A DNA stretch of 12,135 bases from contig JBJMXE010000034.1 in NCBI GenBank assembly GCA_045809745.1, positions 1-12,135 on the forward strand, read 5' to 3'. Shown here in pieces: positions 6,785 through 12,135 of this stretch (position 1 is its first letter; the number at the start of each line of letters is the position of its first letter). The DNA is from DATFCK01 sp045809745 (lineage in GTDB: Bacteria; Verrucomicrobiota; Verrucomicrobiia; Chthoniobacterales; UBA10450). The notes under the pieces are model-generated. The model ran no database searches and was not told where the DNA came from. It saw nothing but the letters and a program-made list of their open reading frames with translations. The position numbers and the translations under genes are program-made.

Positions 6785-7683
6785 AAATCTCATCAATCAT
6801 ATGCACCCGTAATCGGGCGAAATATCTCAGGCAGGCGATCCATAGTCTCACCGCGCAGGATTTACCGGTTGCTGACTACGAAATTATTGTGGTCGACAAC
6901 GATTCGACCGACTCGACCAGGCAGATCGTTAACGAACTCGCCGGTACGACTCCCAATCTTCGTTATGTCTACGAAAAAAATCCGGGTCTCTCGAATGCGC
7001 GTAATCGGGGGATTCAGGAAGCGATCGCGCCGGTGGTGACTTTTTTGGACGACGATGCCCTTGCCGCCCCTTCGTGGTTAACGGCAATACTTAATACCTT
7101 CGATACACACCCACAGCCGGCCTGCGTCGGTGGACCAGTAGAACCGTGGTGGGAGATCCCGCGGCCTCAATGGTTTCCGGAGAGCTTCATTGGTTGCCAC
7201 TCCCGTTATTACGGCGCGCGTGCCCGCTGGTACGACTATCCGGCTGAGCACCCGATCGGGTGCAACATGGCGTTTTTGAAGGAGCGCGTACTGGAGGTTG
7301 GCGGATTCAACGCCGCTCTCGAAAACTACAATGATGAAACTGAATTGATATCGCGGCTGGTCGCGATCGGCGGCAAACTGAAATATGAGCCGCTCGCGAC
7401 CGTGCGGCACCTGTTAGGCAAGGAACGTCTCGGGCTTCGTTGGCAGATGAGACGACATTACCAGGAAGGAAAGTCACTGGCTTTGGCAGCGACCCTGAAA
7501 CATCCGCTCCCGGTCGCGCGCCGAATTCCGGAACTCGGCACGAATCTGTTTTCGATCACGAAACGCACTGCGCGGCTGTTTGTCAGTTGGACCCCAATGC
7601 GTGAGCGAGTCCAAAAGTTGGCCCATTTATCCACCCTGATCGGCAAAACGGTATATCTCACCAAATCACTTCGTGAAAGATAA
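6781..7683 (+). CDS. Glycosyltransferase, GT-A fold, family-2-like
   Basis: The 300-residue product begins MKISSIICTRNRAKYLRQAI, with EIIVVDNDSTDSTRQIV for the nucleotide-sugar pocket and LSNARNRGI before the metal-binding motif FLDDDA (D90-D92). The acceptor side carries GCNMAFLKERVLEVGGFN and the ENYNDETEL motif supplying a likely catalytic Asp/Glu. It would transfer an activated sugar onto a growing glycan at the cytoplasmic face. The start is GTG at 6781, overlapping the GMC stop as GTGA, so it is probably translated by reinitiation. It ends inside the next glycosyltransferase if that gene starts at its GTG. No transmembrane helix is obvious, so membrane attachment would be peripheral through the basic C-terminal part. 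Donor and acceptor are not predictable. Confidence 0.93.
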   Translation: MKISSIICTRNRAKYLRQAIHSLTAQDLPVADYEIIVVDNDSTDSTRQIVNELAGTTPNLRYVYEKNPGLSNARNRGIQEAIAPVVTFLDDDALAAPSWLTAILNTFDTHPQPACVGGPVEPWWEIPRPQWFPESFIGCHSRYYGARARWYDYPAEHPIGCNMAFLKERVLEVGGFNAALENYNDETELISRLVAIGGKLKYEPLATVRHLLGKERLGLRWQMRRHYQEGKSLALAATLKHPLPVARRIPELGTNLFSITKRTARLFVSWTPMRERVQKLAHLSTLIGKTVYLTKSLRER

Positions 7684-9001
7684 CGGACCACGTTCTCCGA
7701 TGCGACTCTTACTTCGGGAACATGGAATCCCGGGGGGAATTGAGACCGTCAATATCAAACTCGTCAAAGAGCTCACTGAACTGGTGGATCGCGTGGTATG
7801 GGTCATGCCGCATGCACGGTTGAAATATTTTCAGCAAATTCTGCCGCCGTCGGATCGGCTGATCTATGAACCGCAGTTTTGGTCACGGGAAACACCCCTC
7901 AAGCACAAGCTTACCAGCACAGAAGAGTTTGTTCATCAGAAGAGCCCGTCCCTGGATCCTGCATTCCAGAAATTCCGGCGGGCTTTGTTAGACCTGCGAC
8001 TGAATTGGATTATCCGGCGCTACCAGCTCACCCACAGCTTTTGCACCTGGGTACATGTCGACGTCCCACGAATCGGTATTCCCACCGGCGTCATGATAAT
8101 GGACGTCATGTGGAAACATTTTCCGGATTGCTTCGGCCCAAACAGCCAGGAGTTCGTCGATCGACGGTTTTGTGACTGGCTCAAAATGTCGGCGGCCCTT
8201 TTCCCGGTGTCGGAAGCGACAGCACGGGAGATTCAACGCTTTTATCCGCGCTACCCTGCCCCGATTCACGTGGTCCCACACGGCGCAGGGGACCAGCAGC
8301 ATAACGGCGCGGCGTCTACAACCCACGGGAACGGCGCGGTGGATCGGGCCATCTTTTATTACCCGGCGCGGGCCGGGATCAACAAAGATCATCTAACCCT
8401 GTTCAAAGCGTGCGAGCAGCTATTTGCCGAAGGCCACGATTTTGACGTGATCCTGACCGGCGATCAGACTGAGCGGTTCGCCTGCCCCAGTCCGTGGAAT
8501 AACGATAATGGAATTGAAACCTGCCGCATGTTTCTGCAGGAGAAACAAAGTCTTTTCCGAGGCCGGATTAAATCGCGTGGGTATTGCGCCCGGCCTGAGG
8601 TCGATGCGTTATACAAGGCTTGCACAGCGGTCGTTTTGCCATCGGCGTTCGAAGGATTTGGGCTGCCTCTCGTTGAAGCGCTCGAAAAGGGCGTGGAAAT
8701 CATATGCTCTGACATCGCTCCGTATTGCGAGCAGCTGTCGAGATACGGTTGTAGGGATGAGGTGCGGGTGTTTGCGAAAGGCGATTCCGCCGCTTTGGCG
8801 GAGGCGATGCAGCAAATTCTCGTCGCTTCGCGCGACCCGGCGTGGCGGAGACGTTCACGCTCGATTCGGTTCCAGAGTTGGACCTGGAGTGATGCCGCGG
8901 CTGCCTACGTCGCGTCGCTGTCAGCCTTAACTCCGGCGCATCGCAACGCGCGGTGTTCGCGCAGCGACGCGAAGCAAGACGCCAATTGCCTGGCAACCTA
9001 G
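7673..9001 (+). CDS. Glycosyltransferase, GT-B fold, GT4-like
   Basis: The 442-residue product has an N-terminal glycine-rich turn, REHGIPGGIETVN, and a central FPVSEATAREI and VVPHGAG segment. The C-terminal half has the donor site ALYKACTAVVLPSAFEGFGL leading into E327-x7-E335, the EX7E motif of retaining GT4 enzymes. These proteins transfer a sugar from a nucleotide donor during cell-surface glycan assembly. Two starts are possible: GTG 7673, overlapping the previous gene by 11 bp, or ATG 7700, 17 bp after it. The ATG places the first beta strand directly at the N-terminus, but the overlap pattern of the operon favours the GTG. It is the last gene of the plus-strand operon. The Arg/Ser-rich tail after about residue 420 looks unrelated to the fold. 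Confidence 0.92.
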   Translation: MKDNGPRSPMRLLLREHGIPGGIETVNIKLVKELTELVDRVVWVMPHARLKYFQQILPPSDRLIYEPQFWSRETPLKHKLTSTEEFVHQKSPSLDPAFQKFRRALLDLRLNWIIRRYQLTHSFCTWVHVDVPRIGIPTGVMIMDVMWKHFPDCFGPNSQEFVDRRFCDWLKMSAALFPVSEATAREIQRFYPRYPAPIHVVPHGAGDQQHNGAASTTHGNGAVDRAIFYYPARAGINKDHLTLFKACEQLFAEGHDFDVILTGDQTERFACPSPWNNDNGIETCRMFLQEKQSLFRGRIKSRGYCARPEVDALYKACTAVVLPSAFEGFGLPLVEALEKGVEIICSDIAPYCEQLSRYGCRDEVRVFAKGDSAALAEAMQQILVASRDPAWRRRSRSIRFQSWTWSDAAAAYVASLSALTPAHRNARCSRSDAKQDANCLAT

Positions 9002-9134
9002 CATCGTTACTGCCCCGTTAGCCCGACATGAATGGTCATCGCGTTCGGATGCCGGCGGATGCCAACCGGAGCGATGCATTACGCCGAAGTATTCGATTCG
9101 AATCACCCACCAGCCTTCCTGCCTGTTGTTGTAC

Positions 9135-9153
9135 GGCGTCTATGTCAGACGCC
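9135..9153. repeat. Hairpin 1 of a pair in the convergent spacer
   Basis: GGCGTCT-ATGTC-AGACGCC is a perfect 7-bp stem with a 5-nt loop. It shares CGTCT/AGACG with the second hairpin 12 bp downstream, so the two could exchange partners. There is no T tract on either strand, so an intrinsic terminator would be atypical. Confidence 0.55.
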
Positions 9154-9164
9154 ATTCAATAGCT

Positions 9165-9183
9165 GCCGTCTGACGGAGACGGC
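9165..9183. repeat. Hairpin 2 of a pair in the convergent spacer
   Basis: GCCGTCT-GACGG-AGACGGC is a perfect 7-bp stem with a 5-nt loop, closely matching hairpin 1 in size and sequence. It also contains the nested palindrome CCGTC-T-GACGG. Paired short palindromes between convergent genes resemble REP-type elements or bidirectional terminators; which applies here is not known. Confidence 0.55.
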
Positions 9184-9298
9184 CCACAATTTCCGCGGCA
9201 ATCTTGCTGCGTTCTTTGGCCGTCTCGATGGAAATCAAGAGATCTCTTACTCACCTCGCCGTTAGCTCCATCCCACGTGATCGCCTGTGCGCTGCTAG

Positions 9299-11023
9299 TC
9301 ATCCCTTAATTACGCGCACATTGTGCGGCAATGGCACGTGCTCTCCGGCCGGGATCCACGCTTCAAGAACTTTGACGTTTTCGTCAGGAAACTTTTCCAG
9401 CAAGCGAAGATTCGGAACCTCCTTGAAAAAATCCGCTCGCATTAGCTTGCCGTAGTGGGTCCACCAGGAAACGGCTTCCGGTGGCCCACCCGAGAAATCT
9501 TCGGCCACGATTAGAACGCGGGCGGGACCATTGATATACGTGGCTCTGAAGTCTTTTAGGCGGGTGATGCGCGAGCCGTCTACGCTCGGCTCCCCATAAA
9601 ACCACTCCTCGTGATTTGTCACCACCACGGTATCGGGTTTGTGTTTGATCTGTTCGAGGGCGTAGGCGCGGGCGGCCGAAAACTCGTAGGTCAGCTTCAT
9701 AGAAGGCCAATGATTAAAGTGAGTTGTCCCCATTAACCTGGCATGTTTTTCCGCGCTGATCGGGCCTGGCACCAGGAGCAGCAGCAGCCACCTCGCGGTA
9801 ATCAATACAAAGCCGATCGAGTAGGCTTCACCAATCCGATGCAGAAGCTTTGATGAATTAGTTTCCTGTTCATGGCTCGGGACCGCGAACGCGTATCCGA
9901 TAAATATGCCTAACGGAAGCAGCGGGATATAATACTTGGAATCTGTAACGAACAAATAATCTGATATACCTGTCCAGGCCCACAGGCAGAACGGAAGGAT
10001 GGCGAAGAAGCCCGTGGCCACCAATCGAAGGTCCCCCGCACCAGAGAGAAGAGAGCGATAGCCCAGTTTTGAGGCAATCAGTTTCGGCAGAAGCGCAAAT
10101 CCTCCGAGAGTGGCTGCCGCCAGAAGGAGGTTGTTAGGCAAGGTAAGGCACTTCAGCAGAGGGCGCGGCATCCACCAGGCGATTGCGACGTTGGCGGAAC
10201 TCAGCAGGTTCAGGCCCTCCCAAAGACGCTGTATTACGACCGGAATTCCTCCCGCCAGAGTAATGCTGCCGGCGACCGATTCAGTCTCCGAAAGGAAGTG
10301 ATTAATATAAATTTGGACCCCAACAAATGGGAGCACGCCAAGCGCAAACCAACCCGTTCGGCTCCCGAGCGTTCGGGAACTCGTTTTCGAGTGAACAAGA
10401 ATCATCACAACCGCGTAGAGCGCAAGGAACACTGCCGCGTAGTTCATCAGGATCGTGAAACCGCAGAGCACACCCGTGATCGAAACAGTTCGCGGTGAGG
10501 AGCTGGTGCCGTTAGCCCCTTTCATCTCCCACCGTACGACCCACGGAATTGCCGCCCACAGAAAAATCTCAGTGCCTTGCCAGGGAGGCGTGCACATCAG
10601 TGGAAGTGCGAAACCGATCGCATAACCGACGAGGCGCCAGAACATGCTGCGTTTCAAACCCTCGCCGACGAAACAAAAGCCGAGTTCGGCCCATGCCCAC
10701 CATCCCAGAATCGTGGCGACTGAACCGCACGTTTTCACGATCGCAGCGACGCTAAACCCCATTGCCATCAGCGCGGCGGCACACAGTGAATAACCTGCCG
10801 GGAAGTGCGCCATGGTTAGCAGCCTGGCCCGGCCGGCAAGATCGCCTTCCACCGCCCAGGCGTAAATCGAGAGGCCTTTACCGGCGAGAAGATGTTGGGC
10901 TGCCTGGATCTGGGAGGGAAAATCGAACGCGATGTCGGTCGCGTTCAACAATCTGGCGATGGTAGTTACCGTTGCCGAAAAAAGGCAAAGCCAGATCACC
11001 AGCAGTCTGTTCCTGCATAGCAT
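9299..11023 (-). CDS. Multi-pass membrane protein, GT-C-type glycosyltransferase-like
   Basis: The product of 574 residues has about ten hydrophobic segments through roughly residue 418, then a soluble C-terminal region of about 155 residues. An acidic stretch just after the first helix (NATDIAFDFPSQIQAAQHLL, Asp near 30 and 34) lies where GT-C enzymes keep their catalytic Asp. TDSKYYIPLLPLGIFIGYAF resembles the helix of that superfamily following the RY/KYY motif. Such proteins use polyprenyl-phosphate sugars outside the inner membrane. I place the start at ATG 11023 because GGGAGAGG (11034-11027) lies at good spacing, although a GTG at 11026 directly precedes it. It converges on the glycan operon and may add sugars to the same polymer or to proteins. 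No exact family is recognised. Confidence 0.82.
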   Translation of the reverse strand: MLCRNRLLVIWLCLFSATVTTIARLLNATDIAFDFPSQIQAAQHLLAGKGLSIYAWAVEGDLAGRARLLTMAHFPAGYSLCAAALMAMGFSVAAIVKTCGSVATILGWWAWAELGFCFVGEGLKRSMFWRLVGYAIGFALPLMCTPPWQGTEIFLWAAIPWVVRWEMKGANGTSSSPRTVSITGVLCGFTILMNYAAVFLALYAVVMILVHSKTSSRTLGSRTGWFALGVLPFVGVQIYINHFLSETESVAGSITLAGGIPVVIQRLWEGLNLLSSANVAIAWWMPRPLLKCLTLPNNLLLAAATLGGFALLPKLIASKLGYRSLLSGAGDLRLVATGFFAILPFCLWAWTGISDYLFVTDSKYYIPLLPLGIFIGYAFAVPSHEQETNSSKLLHRIGEAYSIGFVLITARWLLLLLVPGPISAEKHARLMGTTHFNHWPSMKLTYEFSAARAYALEQIKHKPDTVVVTNHEEWFYGEPSVDGSRITRLKDFRATYINGPARVLIVAEDFSGGPPEAVSWWTHYGKLMRADFFKEVPNLRLLEKFPDENVKVLEAWIPAGEHVPLPHNVRVIKG

Positions 11024-11026
11024 CAC

Positions 11027-11034
11027 CTCTCCCG
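11027..11034 (-). promoter_or_regulatory. Shine-Dalgarno GGGAGAGG deciding the GT-C-like start
   Basis: This is the only strong purine-rich ribosome binding site I noticed upstream of a gene in the window. It favours ATG 11023 over the adjacent GTG 11026, since GGAG lies 6 nt from the ATG. Confidence 0.6.
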
Positions 11035-11075
11035 ATCCTGCGACAAATCGGCAGCGTTGTAACCAGCGACTTTCT

Positions 11076-11116
11076 ACTTCTGACCTGTCGCTCGCACTTA
11101 TGACTTATCACTTCTG
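11076..11116 (+). repeat. Degenerate heptamer array upstream of the tRNA-like copy
   Basis: Units in order are ACTTCTG, ACCTGTC, GCTCGC, ACTTATG, ACTTATC and ACTTCTG, ending 4 bp before the tRNA-like sequence. The consensus ACTTNTS matches the array at 3452-3492 upstream of tRNA-Val. The units are too short and imperfect for CRISPR repeats. Function is unknown. Confidence 0.55.
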
Positions 11117-11120
11117 CCAC

Positions 11121-11192
11121 GGGCGGTGAGCTCAGCGGTAGAGCATCTCGTTTCGACCGAGGGGGTCGGGGCTTCGAAACCCTCACCGCCCA
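11121..11192 (+). pseudogene. Degenerate tRNA-Val copy, anticodon position reads TCG (Arg)
   Basis: These 72 nt match tRNA-Val at 3571-3642 in 67 positions. The differences are T8 to G, one D-loop T to C, two changes in the anticodon (TAC to TCG, 11153-11155) and a G to C at 11172 in the T stem. The T-stem change breaks the conserved G53-C61 pair, and T8, which normally contacts A14, is lost. The D loop has T rather than the A20 that bacterial arginyl-tRNA synthetase recognises. The acceptor and anticodon stems remain intact. It is most likely a tRNA pseudogene or tRNA-derived repeat, although automated annotation may label it tRNA-Arg(TCG). Confidence 0.7.
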
Positions 11193-11381
11193 CTCTTCAA
11201 AGGTCAGACCTGTCCCGGGCCGTTTGAACGCCTCGTCAGCCGTTTGCCGACAGCTCCGGCTGACCAAGCGAAACCGCTAATTAACGTCAATCAACACTAA
11301 TAACGCCGACCCAGAACCGAGAGATTCCCTTCTTTTCGTCTTCCATTCGCGTCTATTCGTGTTTACTCGGGGCTACTTCGA
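11193..11381. repeat. Intergenic stretch with hairpin and degenerate repeats
   Basis: No gene is visible here. GTCAGCCG (11235-11242) and CGGCTGAC (11257-11264) form an 8-bp stem with a 14-nt loop. AGGTC-A-GACCT (11201-11211) is a small palindrome. From about 11281 to 11370 the sequence becomes simple and repeat-like, with phrases such as AATCAACACTAATAACGC and, on the other strand, AACACGAATAGACGCGAATG. I recall similar phrases as dispersed intergenic repeats in Verrucomicrobiota. It lies after the tRNA-like copy and after the 3' end of the minus-strand hydrolase gene. Confidence 0.5.
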
Positions 11382-12086
11382 TCAATGTTCTTTTGCTAAC
11401 AGCTCTAGAGCGGCCGGGAAGATCAGCTTCTCCCATTCCGAATATTCCTTGGCGGACGGATGCAGACCGTCAGTTGCCACTAACGATGGATCATTCTGCA
11501 CCTTCTTGCTCAACTCGAAGATATCTACGATTCGTAGATCACGTTTCTTCGCTTCTTCGCTGATGATATTGTTAAACGATTTGATGCCTTCCGAAATATT
11601 TCGGCCATGAGCGTAACGTCCGCCGGTCGGGGTCACGCCGAAATCGGGAACGGTCACAATCAGTAATCGTTTTTTGTCCGGTAACAACGCGAGCATGCGT
11701 TCTACCAGTGTGACAAATCGCTGCCGAAATGTTTGGTCGTCTACTTGTTGGACCCAGTCGTTCACGCCGATCAGCAACGTCGCGAACGTGGGTTTTGATT
11801 CGGTGAAGATCGGCAACTCGCGATCGATGGCGTTCTGAGTGGTCCACCCGGTGCGTGAGGGGTTCGCAATCAGCTCGATGTTCACGCCCCTCTCCTTCAA
11901 ATGCCTGGTCAGGATATTCGGCCAGGCTTCCTCCGGCTTCGCTCCTTCTCCGATGGTGTACGAATCGCCAATCGCGACGTAACGAATAAAGCCGCTGTTC
12001 CCCTGTTCTTCCTTCGCCGCCGCAATCGGCAAACACAGGAATGAGGGTGCGAGTGCGAGAACTGCCGCAATTGTTTTTCGTGTCAT
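11382..12086 (-). CDS. Secreted SGNH/GDSL-family hydrolase
   Basis: The 234-residue product starts with a Sec signal peptide (basic MTRK, hydrophobic core to about residue 20, probable cleavage after IAAA near residue 24). The four SGNH blocks are present: GDSY with Ser42, Gly80 in SRTGWT, GVND with Asn109, and DGLHPS with Asp206 and His209 completing the catalytic set. Family members are esterases, lipases or carbohydrate deacetylases acting outside the cytoplasm. The length is normal for a single SGNH domain. An acetyl-ester substrate on a surface glycan would fit the neighbouring glycan genes, but no sequence feature proves it. It stands alone on the minus strand. The ATG at 12086 has no clear Shine-Dalgarno, and its promoter probably lies beyond the window. 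Confidence 0.93.
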   Translation of the reverse strand: MTRKTIAAVLALAPSFLCLPIAAAKEEQGNSGFIRYVAIGDSYTIGEGAKPEEAWPNILTRHLKERGVNIELIANPSRTGWTTQNAIDRELPIFTESKPTFATLLIGVNDWVQQVDDQTFRQRFVTLVERMLALLPDKKRLLIVTVPDFGVTPTGGRYAHGRNISEGIKSFNNIISEEAKKRDLRIVDIFELSKKVQNDPSLVATDGLHPSAKEYSEWEKLIFPAALELLAKEH

Positions 12087-12135
12087 TCGGATTTTGCGCC
12101 TTTAACTGCGGTTAGTTCACCGGTTCGCTGCGCGA

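Larger units (their letters stand above)
9002..9298. other. Convergent intergenic spacer with paired hairpins
   Basis: This stretch of about 300 bp separates the 3' ends of the GT4-like gene (plus) and the GT-C-like gene (minus). I see no convincing gene. It contains two hairpins (listed separately), a 12-bp perfect palindrome AAGAGATCTCTT at 9237-9248, and a short minus-strand open frame of 32 codons (9238-9140) with protein-like composition but no good start. It probably serves as a bidirectional termination zone and may hold remnants of an older gene. Confidence 0.5.

Noticed and set aside
9135..9183. Classical Rho-independent terminators
   Set aside because: The stems are good but no T tract follows on either strand.
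9140..9238. Minus-strand mini-frame ending IETAKERSKIAAEIVGRLRQ and a short tail
   Set aside because: The composition is protein-like, but there is only a weak TTG start and no ribosome site, and it overlaps the hairpins. It could be a gene remnant; evidence is too thin to call a gene.
9032..9265. Plus-strand 77-codon frame in the convergent spacer
   Set aside because: No domain, no ribosome binding site, and it crosses two hairpins.
11121..11192. Functional tRNA-Arg(TCG)
   Set aside because: Loss of T8 and of the G53-C61 pair, absence of A20 and near identity to tRNA-Val favour a degenerate copy. Only a formal covariance-model score could reverse this.

Overview
The window looks like a piece of a bacterial chromosome of moderately high GC. 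I infer a soil-type member of the Verrucomicrobiota, possibly near the Chthoniobacterales ('Spartobacteria'). The reasons are the style of the LysR regulator (start MNVHHLELFYYVAKHGG), the scarcity of clear Shine-Dalgarno sites, and intergenic DNA rich in degenerate heptamer repeats. This placement rests on recalled resemblance, not on a search.

Left part (1-3400). A MaoC-like dehydratase runs off the left edge on the minus strand. Diverging from it is a small TPR protein with a membrane anchor. Its anchor and its TPR repeats lie in different frames that meet at a run of seven T. Converging on this gene is a compact minus-strand operon: a four-helix membrane protein, a B12-binding-type radical SAM enzyme and a LysR-family regulator. 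The first two genes overlap by 4 bp and the last two are 1 bp apart. A sigma70-like promoter overlapped by two inverted repeats lies just upstream.

Middle part (3400-11200). A tRNA-Val(TAC) gene precedes a tightly coupled plus-strand operon: a polysaccharide-export type ABC ATPase with a C-terminal Wzt-like domain, a GMC flavin oxidoreductase, a family-2-like glycosyltransferase and a GT4-like glycosyltransferase. Every junction overlaps. No membrane permease for the ATPase is present. A convergent minus-strand gene encodes a large multi-pass membrane protein resembling GT-C glycosyltransferases. The spacer between the two carries two hairpins with nearly the same stem. Beyond the membrane protein is a second, degenerate copy of the tRNA (67 of 72 bases identical to tRNA-Val). 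Its anticodon would read Arg and two structurally conserved positions are lost. The two tRNA copies lie in the same orientation and bracket the whole glycan cassette of about 7.5 kb. Each has a degenerate ACTTNTS heptamer array on its 5' side.

Right part (11200-12135). An intergenic stretch with a hairpin and degenerate repeats is followed by a minus-strand secreted SGNH/GDSL hydrolase.

Taken together, the middle genes probably build or export a surface glycan: the ATPase powers export, the glycosyltransferases assemble it and the oxidoreductase may modify a sugar or lipid alcohol. The most noteworthy points are the tRNA-bracketed cassette, the T7 frameshift in the TPR gene, and the membrane protein / radical SAM / LysR operon with its dyad-rich promoter.
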